Below, piece by piece: positions 50,401 through 62,400 of a stretch of 64,000 bases of DNA. The position numbers were made by a program, and so were the translations under genes. How positions within the stretch are numbered: position 1 is the first letter of the stretch; each line of letters opens with the position of its first letter. Under the pieces are notes generated by a model. The model was given only the letters and a program-made list of their open reading frames with translations. It was not told the origin of the DNA and did not search any database. The DNA comes from Platerodrilus igneus (lineage: Eukaryota > Arthropoda > Insecta > Coleoptera > Lycidae). The stretch covers positions 6,701,501 to 6,765,500 of the forward strand of contig JARFIW010000588.1 of assembly GCA_036346225.1 (NCBI GenBank), in the 5' to 3' direction.

Positions 50401-53400
50401 CCGTAACCTACTGTGTCTCGTCAGCCCCATATTTGGCCCTCAGAACTTTGGAGCAACTCGCTCAAGATGGGGAGAAAAAATTTTCATTAGCTGCACAAGT
50501 ATTACGTAGAGACACCTACGTCGATGATATTTTAACCGGAGCTTCATCAATCGATACGCTTTTAGAAATAAAAGAACAATTGTCAAACCTGTTAGCTTCA
50601 GGTTGTTTTAGTTTGCAAAAATGGACTTCTAATTGTCCTCAACTGTTGAAAACAGTTTCACCAGAACACAGAGAAACTTCCGTTTCACTTGAAGAAGGTG
50701 AAACACTTTATAGCCTTTTAGGCTTTCAATGGGATGCAAAATCTGATTCCTTTTGTTATAAGGCGCTTTCGTTGTCTCCAGTTTTTTCTAAACAAGCAAT
50801 ATTATCGAATATTGCTAAAATATTTGACCCTTTAGGATGACTTACTCCAGTTATTTTCAAGGCAAAATATTTTATGCAAAAATTATGGTGTAGGAGCGCT
50901 AGGGGTTCATAGACACAACAATAGTTTCTTATACAATCTTTAATTTCCATACTTAACAATAACATAATAATCAAAACGTCAAACTAAAAAAACCCGCCAT
51001 TCCTGGCATCTCAGAAGCAACAACAACCACGTATACTATACATAGTATCAACCTTAACATAAAAAAAACACTAGCTTTTGTTTCCTGGCGGGAAACTTAA
51101 AAATGAAGTAATTTTATCCACAGCTCGGTCATCCTGACTCTTGGTCGCCCCGATCAAGGTACAAACTAAACAATACATAAGCTCTCTACAAAATCATTCA
51201 TAAATTTTACATAAACCATCATAAGCAATTTTACATAAACAATAAGCACAATAGTTAAATCAAACGCATAGAACATAAGCAAAATCATCATAAGCTATAA
51301 AATAAATCAATCGTACATATACCAAACATCGAGTTACAATTCAAGAGTTTCAAGTGATCAAGCTAGGACTTAAAACTAATTAATTTGAATAAGCTTTTAA
51401 TCTAGAAGCCTCTAGGACTCCGTCATATGGCATAGTTGTATTCTGGCAGCCGATAATATCGACCACTACATAACGGTCGTTTGGTAAAATTTTCTTTATA
51501 ACATGGGGACCACGGTATTTCGGAATCAGTTTTTTATTTATTCCAACTATGGTATCGACATTCGCTACCATAACATATTCTCCCTCTTTATACTTCTGGT
51601 GTAATTTATGTTTTTTGTCATAATACTCCTTATTTTGTTGTTGAGTTTTCTCATTTTGTTTCGCGGCATTAAACCTAAGGTCAGTAATACTTTCCTTATC
51701 TTGATCCAACAACTCATCAAGAATTAAACGTAATTTATCTTCTACATTACCAACTTGCTCTCTGCCGAACAATAATTTAGCCAGCGAAGCACCTGTAGAC
51801 GTATTTTTTGTATTGTTAAAATAAAACTCAACGTCAGGTAGAAGTTTATCCCAAGTATCTTGACGTTCATCTGCCAACTTCGCCAACATGGGAGTTAAAG
51901 TTTTATTCATAATTTCCATTTGTCCGTTGGCCCTCGGGGCAGCAGTTGCTACCGCAATGTGTTGAATATTAAATTGTTCTATAAATTGTTGGAATTGGTT
52001 AGACGTGAAACAAGAACCACGATCTGTAATGATTTGGTTGGGACGACTGTAAGCTTGAAAATAACATTTTAAATGTTTATTTACTTCTTCCGTAGAAGTG
52101 GTTTTGCAGGGATAGAATCTTATAAATTTAGTAAAACCATCGACTATTCCCGAAATATATTTAAATTTTAATTTCCCAACAACCTCTAAAGGACCGTAAT
52201 GATCGAGGGGTAAACATTGAAAAGGCAAATCCCCTTAGGAATATTATGTAGCATACATTCCTTTTACCCGATTTAGGGTTAAATTCAATACATTTTAAAC
52301 AATTGGCTATGTGAGTTTTTACTTTAGTTTTTAAATTTGGAAACCAGTATGTTTTTGTTATTAGTTCAAATACCTTCTCAACTCCCACATGACCCATTTG
52401 GTTATGATAAGTATGTAAACGCTGTAAATCATGTCTGAAGGAATATAAAATAGCAATTTATCGCTTTCTTTCTATAAACGAGGCCATTTAATAGTTCAAA
52501 AAACGGATGTTCGGATTTTTCTAACAAACTTTTAATTGATTGGATTTCTGAGTCCGTCGACTGTTTTATTGATAGCGTTTGTTCAAAAGTGTTTCCTTCT
52601 AAAACTAATATATTGTGGATTCGACTCAGACAATCTACATGTTGCATTTTCGGATTGGGTCGATGTTCAATATCATAACTATAATTCTGCAGCAGTAAAC
52701 ACCATCTCATAATGCGAGGAACCACCTCCTTTTTCGACAAAGTTAACCGAAAACTATCACAATCAGTGACAATCCGGAAATGAATTCCTTGTAAATAAGG
52801 GTGAAAACGTTTGATAGCGTACACCACTGCTAATGTTTCCAATTCATAGCTGTGGTACTTATTTTCTTGATCAGTCGTTCTTTTGCTAAAGTAAAAACAG
52901 GATGGAATTTCCCATCTTCTTGTTTTTGTAAAAAATAGCTCAGAGCCCAAGGCACTTGCATCACAATGCAATTCAGTTTCACAGTGAGGCGAATAAATGG
53001 CCAATACCGTTGAGAAATTAGTTTAGACTTTAAAGTATCAAAAGCAAGAAGTTGCTCTGGACCCCACATAAACGAAACATTTTTTTTCAATAGGTCATAT
53101 AAAGGTTTGGCAATTATCGAAAAACCCTGTATAAACCTTCTAAAATAACTGGCTAAACCTAAGAACGAATGTACTTGTTTTATATTTGTACAAATGGGAA
53201 AATCATTAATGCTTTGTATATTATCTTTATTGGGCCGTATACCTTGTTGGTCAATATGATAACCTAAGAAGTCTATTTCTGAATGCATGAAATAACATTT
53301 ATCTAAACGTAGTTCTAAGGAATTACGGACCATAAAGCCCAATACTTCACTCAAATTATCGAGATTTTCATCTAAACTGTCAGTGGCAATCAATAAATCG

Positions 53401-56400
53401 TCAAAAAAGATTAAAATTTTTTTCTGATTCACCAAATCCCTAAAAATTTTATTGATAAATCTACAAAAGCTATTTGGGCTGGTGCTCAAACCAAATGGGG
53501 CCCTTAAAAATTCAAATTGACCAATATGTGTAGTAAACGCTGTATATTTAACACAATCTAATTCAATCGGCATGTGATAAAAGGCATTTTTTAAATCGAG
53601 TTTGTTGAAGAATTTTTTGTTTTTTAACTGATCTAAATGATCATCAAGTAAAGGTGTTGGATATTGATCTCTAATAATCTGTTTATTCAAAGTACGGTAA
53701 TCCACACACATCTTAAATTCACCACTTTTCTTTTTTACCATTACTACGGCTGGGTCTAAACTACTGTCAATATTCAAAGTAGGTGCAACAGGTGTCCCAG
53801 ACTCGATTAAAAGAATTTCATTTGTTAGAAATTCCTCATGTGAGATTTTTGGGATAATTTGTACTTCACTTCCTTCGAATACAACTCTTTCATTTTTCGG
53901 GTTACTAATAAAATCCCTACCTAATAAACAATCACTACCCATTGTCTTATCCTCAACTACATAAAATTGCAAGTCATAATTCGTATTATTAATAAGTACT
54001 CTATCTGCATACATACCCTTAATATTTACAACTGAATTATTGATACCCAAAAATGATTTTCTGTCATACCTGGCCTAATAAGTGATTGTGTTACAAACTT
54101 TTCCTTAATCAGCGAGATAGGGCTCCCCGAATCCAAAATTGTTTCTACTGTTGACCCCAAACTGCAAAGCTTCATATTAATCCTAAAAGTTGGTTTTAGT
54201 GGTGACGAAATCTCTTCAATTAACATCTGTTGGCAATCGTTAGATGTGGAGTTCTTCTTAGATGAGCAATTTCGAATTATGTGGTCCCGTGAACCACACT
54301 CGAAGCAACTACCTCCTTCTCGTCTAGGTTTAGGGCAATTTCGACTGTTGTGTCCAGTTAGACTACAATTAAAACATTTAGGTGTACCAAATGGCGCAAC
54401 AGCAGTTGACTTTCTATTCTCAAATTTATTGTAATGGGAAGTAGAAGGCATTCCCTGAAAATTTTGATTTCTTTCTAATTCGGTCAATGAATTCATAACC
54501 CATAATAAATCCTCGTGTTATAAACTCCTTCATCTTTGCCTGTACCTGCAATGATACATTATTAAAACCTTCGATCATATACGAAATGATCTCCTCTTCA
54601 CGTAAATTTAGTTTATTGCCCAACATAACCTTATCAGAAAAATAGTCTATAAATTTTTCGCTTTTTCCAAGTTTACGTGCTTCAAAACGTTTTAACAAGG
54701 TAACTGTATCTTCCACACAAGAAAACATAGATTTAATCTTCGCCTTAAAATCTGGATAACTTAATGATATATTTTCGGGGTCTTGAATGAAACCACTGTA
54801 GAGCTTTGCCTTCTAGTTTTTTAACAGCAGCTAAAAAAAGAACATTTTTCAGCAATGGTATACGCGTCATTTACCTGATCTATAGTTTGGATCCATAAAT
54901 TGACGTCCTCCCCGTGGTTTGCCGAAAACTTTGGGATTAAAATCGATATATCCTGCAACGTAACATCAGTAGCACGTGCACTTTGGTTAGCGTTTATGAT
55001 GGCGGCATTTATAAGTTCCCCAACATTTACTGTAACGGTATCGCCTCTTTCCAGCCTAGGAGGAATCGGTGGTGTTGGCTGTACAGGGGTACTACTACAC
55101 CCTTCACTAAACGGCGATGTGGCCATCGCAAAATTATTAATCAGGTAATATCCATGAAAAAGTAATGTATCTATGTTTAACCCCACACCTGAAGTTGTAG
55201 GAGCGCTAGGGGTTCATAGACACAACAATAGTTTCTTATACAATCTTTAATTTCCATACTTAACAATAACATAATAATCAAAACGTCAAACTAAAAAAAC
55301 CCGCCATTCCTGGCATCTCAGAAGCAACAACAACCACGTATACTATACATAGTACCAACCTTAACATAAAAAAACACTAGCTTTTGTTTCCTGGCGGGAA
55401 ACTTAAAAATGAAGTAATTTTATCCACAATGGTTAGCCTAATTAGGATGGGATGATCCCATTCTTGGCAACTTAAAGGTAGAATGGTCAGAATTTCTACG
55501 AGAATATGACTTCCTAAAAAATATAAAAATCGACAGATATTGTAGTAGGGTTTTCTGATGCGTCGGAATGTGGCTATTGCGCAGCTGTATATTTGGTCAT
55601 TTTTAATGAAAAGGGTATAGTTGTTAAAACCAATTTGCTTATGGCCAAAAGTCGTGTAGCACCCTTAAAATCTATGACGACACCTCGCTTAGAACTCAGT
55701 GGAGCATTGTTGCTATCTCGATTATTTAAATATGTAATTAATTCATTGAATGGTATACTATCACTTCAACCTAGCCTTGCCTTTACGGATAGTACAACTG
55801 TTTTAACATGGATCCGAACAGCGCCTCATTTACTTAAACCCTTTGTAGCAAACAGTAATTGAAATTAATGAAAATATGCCTCATATAAAATGGCATCACG
55901 TCGACTCAAAAAAGAATCTCGCGGATTTGGCTCCTGTGGCATCTCAGCTTCACACTTATTAGATCATCCCTTCTGGTAGGGTGGGCTTTTCTGGCTTAAG
56001 TACCCTGTTTCTCAGTGGCGGACTTCAACCGCTTATACATTGAACGCGTCAGACATAAATACAGAATTAAAATCTTACGTGCTGAATAAAGATTGTTATA
56101 TTGCAGAAATTAAACCACCTGATTGTAACATTATTTGATGCTTCTTTAACTTTTTACGTTTGTAGCGGGTTTTTGCCTGGTGTTTTCGTTTTATATTAAA
56201 TTGCCGCGTCAATCGTGCGAATTGTAATTTCGGTTCCCTAACTTCTGAAGAAATACGTATTGCTACGTTTAAAATAGTAAAGCTAACTCAACAAGAACAT
56301 TTTAGCAATGAAATCGTTTTGTTATCAAAAGGAGAACCTCGGTCTACTTCTCTTCGAAAACTAAGTGTTTGGATAGATCCCCTAGGTCTTCTCAGGGTGG

Positions 56401-59400
56401 GGGGTAGATTACAACATACCAGTATGACTCAGGATGCTAAACATTCTTTGTTATTACAAAAAAATTGTTATTTATCTAAACTTATTATCGATTATTATCA
56501 CATTTTTTATTTACATGTAGGCCCTCGCAGCTTACAAGCTATTATTTGCCAGAAATTCTGGATTCTAGGCATTAGAAATGCCATCAGGTGGTCTAACTTA
56601 TCTAAATGCACGGTCGGTCTGCATTAGATTAGGCGTCGCCGTGGATCAATGTAGTAAGCGTAAGACTACGGATCCCAAGGTCCTGGGTTCAAATCCCGAC
56701 ACGACCGACTGCTTGAAAAATGACAGCTGAGCATTTTTCACAAAAATTACGCCCTCGTTCGGATGAGAGGTTAAATGGAGGTCCCGTGTGTGAGTGTTGT
56801 CACGCACGTTAAAGATCCCTACCTTGCCTGGAACGGCAAGGGTTCGGCAAAATTCTAAATTTCCAGGCAACAAAAAACTCGCTTCCTGGCCAATGTAGTA
56901 CCTTCTGGTGGAGCATTGGGAAATATAAATGCACGGTCTGCATTAGATTGAGAGCTAAGCCTGTAAACTCGTATATGGCAAATTTACCGCCTCCACGTGT
57001 AACTCCATCCCGACCTTTTTTAAATGTATGGGTTGTTTTTGGAGGACCTTTTATTATAAAAGAAAGCAAACGGCGTAATGCAAAATTACAAAGGCATATC
57101 TTGCATTGTTCATTTGCATGGCTACCAAAGCCGTGCATTTAGGGGTAGTATCTGATCTTACTACAGATGCCTTTTTAGCCGCTCTTGATAGATTTGTATC
57201 TCGAAGAGGTCTATGCAGCAACATATATAGCGACTGCAGTACAAACTTTAAGGGTGCGCAAAGACATTTATCTGAAGTTTTTGCCTACTTAGCCAAAACA
57301 GAGATCCAAGAAGAAATCACTAGTGGGTTAAGTAAAAACCAAATCGTTTGGCATTTTAACCCACCTTCCGCTCCACACTTTGGAGGGCTTTGGAAGGCTG
57401 GGATTTGTAGCGCAAAATATTACTTAAAACGGGTAACTAAAGACCAACCTTTAACTTTTGAGGAATTGACTACTCTCTTTTCTAAAATAGAGGCAATAAT
57501 GAATTCTCGCTCTTTGTGCGATTTATCTCCTAACCCTAATGAGTATGCAGCTTTGACGCCAGGACATTGTTTAATTGGTTCATCATTAGTTTCCGTTCCC
57601 GCATTTAATGACGTCAGCGATGTTTCCAATAATCGTCTTAATCGATGGCAGTTACTGCAAAAAATGCAGTCTCATTTTTGGCATCGTTGGAGTTTAGAGT
57701 ACCTTCATACCCTTCAACAACGTGCAAAATGGGATATTCATACAGCCAATTTAAAAATTGGTGATTTGGTTGTAATTATCGATCTAAATCAACCACCACT
57801 AAATTGGAAATTGGGCAGAATCAAAGAAATTATCTTAGGTTCAGACAACATCGTCCGTGTTGTTTCTGTCCAAACTGCAACCGGTGTATTCACCTGGCCT
57901 GTAGTTAAGTTATGTCCACTACTCTTAAAGTAAGTGCAAGTATTACATGTTAACATTATTATTATTATTTGAATAAATTTCTAAGTTTCTTTAAGGTGTG
58001 AATTTTCTAATTTTTTTTAATTTGTGAAACATGTGATATATGCACAGTATTAATTATAATTAATAGAAAACTTTTCTTTATTTTATTAGAAATCCTTTGA
58101 TTTCGGTGGGGGGAATGTTTACGATTACAATAAGAATTAAAATTTCTTATTAATTTAACCATTTTCCCTTCCTTATAAAATGTGGGTAAAATACTTTTGC
58201 ACGTGTGCAAGTGTAGTGTAGTATAACATTATCATTGTCTATTGAAACGTGTTCATGTAAGTGTGTGGATGAACAGGATCCCGTGCCGATCACCTGAACT
58301 ACTGCATACTGCCAAGCCCGAGCTGGTTAACACACTGTCTTCATTATAGTTACCCACATTAATGTGCCGGTGAGAACCACAGATTTTATAAGTTCCTTTC
58401 ATTTCTGTTTTACCTATTTTACCCGCAATTATCAAGTGTACCAACCATTACAGTCCGCTCTTAATACGTAACAACTACTTTGGCTGTACCTTTTATAACA
58501 CACTTCATTCTGGCATAAAAGATTTGCCTTTCCATCAATTTAAATTGAATTTAAAAAGATTCTTATTAGAAAATACTTTCTATACAATATTTGATTTTTT
58601 AGCTTCTGTTGGTCTTTAAGGTTGCCTCTGAAGATTTATAATATAATTTCCATCTTTTTGTAAAAAAATTTTTAAATTGTATATTTTAAACATGCTTTTA
58701 TTGTATTTTGTTGACAAATTGTTGTTCACATTAGTGATTCACGCGTATTTCATTATAATAATAATAATAATGGATTTACGGGAGGTTATTTTAGCTCCGA
58801 GGGTGATGATGGCGAAAACAATAGAAAAAGGACAAAACGTGTATATAGGGTTTGTAGATCTAGAAAATGCATTCGATAATGTAACATGGAAAAATGTTCG
58901 AAATACTCAAAAAATTAGAACGAGTTATAGGAATAGATGGATAGTAAATAGCTTGTAACATGCCAATTTACCATTCTATTGCCAATTTCCCCCCAATAAG
59001 AAAGCATTATTTGTCTTAAGTTTATACTAATACCGTTTATAATCACAAAAGTTTTGATTTGTGTAACGTTTCCCTTTAGTATTATTAAATAATACACTAT
59101 ATACATCTACCTTTAGTCTTGATTTAATATTCTTTTCTTTGTATAAACAATATAAATAATTAAGGTCAGATGTAATTTTCCTATTGGTTAACCTTTGAAT
59201 AATATCCATAAATACACAACTGGTGTATATATGAATCTAGCCTTTAGGATAGTTTTCTTGTTTTGCCCCTCTCTCAAAAGTGTGGTTATCTGTAAACGAG
59301 AACTAAAATTTGGTTTGTCGTGATATCTAACTTTTTTTTGAGCACATGCCGTCTTTCGATAAAGATGTCCTTTCGAAAGCCACACTGTTGTACCTGAATA

Positions 59401-62400
59401 TAAGCAAAACGCTTATGAAGAGGGCCTACCTAGATAACCCGTTCATAATGTTAATGGATGGGTCCTTCTATGGTGGCATATCTTACCGTAGCATATCCTC
59501 CTATGGTGGCATATCTTACCGTAGCATATCCTCCTATGGTGGCATATTTTACCGTAACATTTTCTATGATGGCATGTTTTCCTCTGATGGCGTGTCCTAC
59601 CATATAGCATATCTTCTGATGACATGCTTTCCCATGGCATATTTCTTCCTGAAGTATTTTCAGGTGATGTATTCTCTGACGAGAATTTGATTATCTATGC
59701 TGAGCTACCTAAGCTCATGCATTAATTTTATTATCTACGAATATTACCGTTTATTGTTTAAGAAAGTTATGTTGACGTTTTTAAGTACCTTCTAAAATAA
59801 ATCAAGTTTTGCTGATGAAACATGGCCGTGGAACAATCAAGGATTCGCACTTACAAATTGGAAGTCTGAGGTGTTTCGTCTCAACAACAGTAAGCAAATC
59901 CGATGGTTCTGAACAAGCCGTAAAGCTCAACATTTAAGTATATGTTTCTTATCATTTATATATCTGGAATACAGGTATGAATTTATCGTATTTATTTTTG
60001 TGATGGAACGAAGTGCATGCGTTCCGTTTTAAATATTAATTGTCTGAAAAATCATGCATGTAAAATATAATCATAACTTTATTTATCGATTACCTTAACT
60101 ATTACCGATTACCGTAATTAATTTAAATATTATCTTTGCCTTGCTATATAATATAACCCACTGAGTTGTAAACAAGAAAGCTTTCATGAAACCTTTACTG
60201 TGAATTTTGGGTTAATAATCAAATTTAAACGTTCTTTTTAAATTATCTTAACTAATGTTAAACACTACAAAGTGTATTTATGATTTCCTTTATTAAGAGT
60301 TAATTTGAAATTGTGCCTAAGCACAATAATTATTTTAGATTTTTCTTATATCGTATCTAGTAGAGTTTTAAACAAAATTTTGAAATAAGGAGTGTAGATA
60401 TATATACTTCATTTGGTAATTATATCGTATAAAAATTTGGTTGTAAGAAAATAACGATACATATTTAATTTTTTATTAATGTTATTAAATGAACGTCAAT
60501 ATATAAGTTGTATTAAGATATTTTCTTTTGTCACAGTTCTAAATTGCATCCCTTTAACTTGCCTGGGTAAAATTTAACTTTGTTCTCTAAACCCCTGAGA
60601 TATAGTCTCTTGCAATCTACCGCAGCCACAAACGGTCGACGCTAGTCCCGCCAGAGTTTTATTTAGACTCTGTTGTACACCCATTCCTACCTGTATAAAG
60701 GAAGGGTGCAAGCTTATACAAAGAACAAACAACTGTAATATAATTAGAACAGTCAGGTAGAGAAGTAAATATTAGGAAAAAGATGAGACATGAATGTGCC
60801 ATATCTTCATTAATTTGTAACTTGTACATTGAAAAGGCAATGAATACTGTTAAATGCAGAAGACATTTCGAATTATTATGCAGGGACAAAAGATTGACAT
60901 GCTTAGATTTGCAGATGATATAGTAGTACTAGCATCTGGCAAGGAAGAGTTAATGCAATATTTGAAGCATATTCGAAGACAACAAACAGAAACAAGGAAA
61001 AAATTGTTGAAAGCATATGTGTGGAGCACAGTACTGAATAGCTTTGAAATGGGGACAGTAGGAGAAGCAGCCAAGAAAAAGTCTTAGAATGTGGTGCTTC
61101 AGATAAATAATGATGATAGCATGAACAGGCAAAGTTAATAACGAATAGGTTTCTAGGAATAGTAGGGGAGGAAAATATTTGTGGCAAGCAATAAGAAATA
61201 GAAGAGATAGGATGATAGGACACATTCTAAGACATGAGGGGATAGTGTTAGATATATTCGAAGCAGAGAAAGGAAAAAGAGAGGTTAAGGAGACCTAGAT
61301 TAGACTATTGCACGTAGATAGTGAAATTGTAGGTTTTGGGCATATCAGGAAATGTGCAGGTTAGCTCAAAATAGGAAAGTATGGAGGTACGCATCTAACC
61401 AGTTCCAAGACTGAAGACCTAATGATGATAATGGCATCTTTGATTGTAACTAATATCATCTATTACAACTACCATTATTATAAGGTTTTAAATTGTGCAT
61501 TATTTGCTTATTTTGTACTTTGAGTTCGTCTTATGTGAACACGTACAACTATTTCTTAAAGTGGATAATACCAAAACTCCTCAAAATTATAAAATATTTC
61601 TTTTGTTAAACTATGGATTTTATGCCTTCATTAAAATAAGTAAATAGGTTCCACTGTTCTTTATTCATTAAAAAAAATTTTTGTATCTTAGTTTCAGAAA
61701 TTAAAGTGTACCATTATGTAAAAATCAAACATTACGCAGCTTTGATACCTGATTTTTTTAATAAGGTTCCTTGTTTCATTCACTTTCTGTAATAAAATGT
61801 GTGAACTGAATTACAATGAACAGGGGTCAGATTCGCAAAAATTCGGTATTTGAAATGCTGTTATGCACGAACAAATTAAAATTGTCCAATTAGCGTCCCT
61901 TCTGGATGAAGAGTTAAAGGAAGTTACTGGGAGGGAATATAAATTACTTAGTTAAGTGTGTACATATTTGAGAAGTTTTCACTAAGTTTCAACGAAATCA
62001 GGAGAGGTGTCTGCAATATAGTCAGTCTGGTATGTTGCAGAGATCTAGAACGAGTAACCAAGTCTTAATCACTTAGAACAAAACCTTACCTAGATTGTAG
62101 ATTCTTAGTAGTGTTCCATTTCGTACGAGGATGAATTTAAAGAAAGTCGTTCAAAATTGGCTGTTGTGCCAGAAAACATCGATGCTGTGTGCGAATTGAT
62201 AATGCAAGATCTTCATGTGACTTATCGTGAAATTCAGGCATCTCTAGGCACGCATTAGTATGACAAGTATACATTCGATATTACATGAACATTTAGCTGT
62301 GAAAGAGCTATGTTCACGTTGGATCCCACAATTTGACAATTGCTCAAAATAAGACTCTTGTTGATTGGTGCAAAGAAATGCTCAAAAAAATACGATTGCA

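Larger units (their letters stand above)
50889..55428 (-). mobile_element. Young Ty3/Gypsy LTR retrotransposon inside the BEL element
   Basis: LTRs 50889-51122 and 55196-55428 (TGTAGGAGCGC...TTATCCACA on the + strand) differ by one substitution and one A-run indel. The target duplication is ATGG (50885-50888; 55429-55432). Coding runs on the minus strand: gag with two CCHC knuckles, protease, RT, RNase H and an integrase with complete D,D,E. All domains are present, but the frame is broken about five times by single-base changes, several next to homopolymers. Confidence 0.95.
47315..58473 (+). mobile_element. BEL/Pao LTR retrotransposon, split by a Gypsy element and a SINE
   Basis: LTRs at 47315-47654 and 58116-58473 begin TGTTTACGATT and end TACGTAACA. 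The target duplication is ACTAC (47310-47314; 58474-58478). A polypurine tract GGTGGGGGGAA abuts the right LTR. Without its insertions the element is about 6.3 kb. Coding order: Pao-type gag, zinc knuckles, protease, RT (YVDD), RNase H and integrase, as in BEL elements. The LTRs differ by about 16 substitutions plus an 18-nt indel (about 5%). Several stops and a changed catalytic residue make this copy inactive. Confidence 0.93.

Noticed and set aside
50889..51122. Independent host repeat with its second copy at 55196
   Set aside because: The 4-bp duplication and the complete Gypsy coding region between them show they are LTRs.
54246..55165. Plus-strand frames of 60-82 codons opposite the Gypsy gag
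   Set aside because: Shadows of the minus-strand gag, which has capsid and CCHC motifs.
59346..59690. Open frames on both strands encoding GGISYRS or CYGKICHHRR repeats as a gene
   Set aside because: Period 33 keeps any stop-free unit open. No splice sites, conserved flank or second domain supports a gene.
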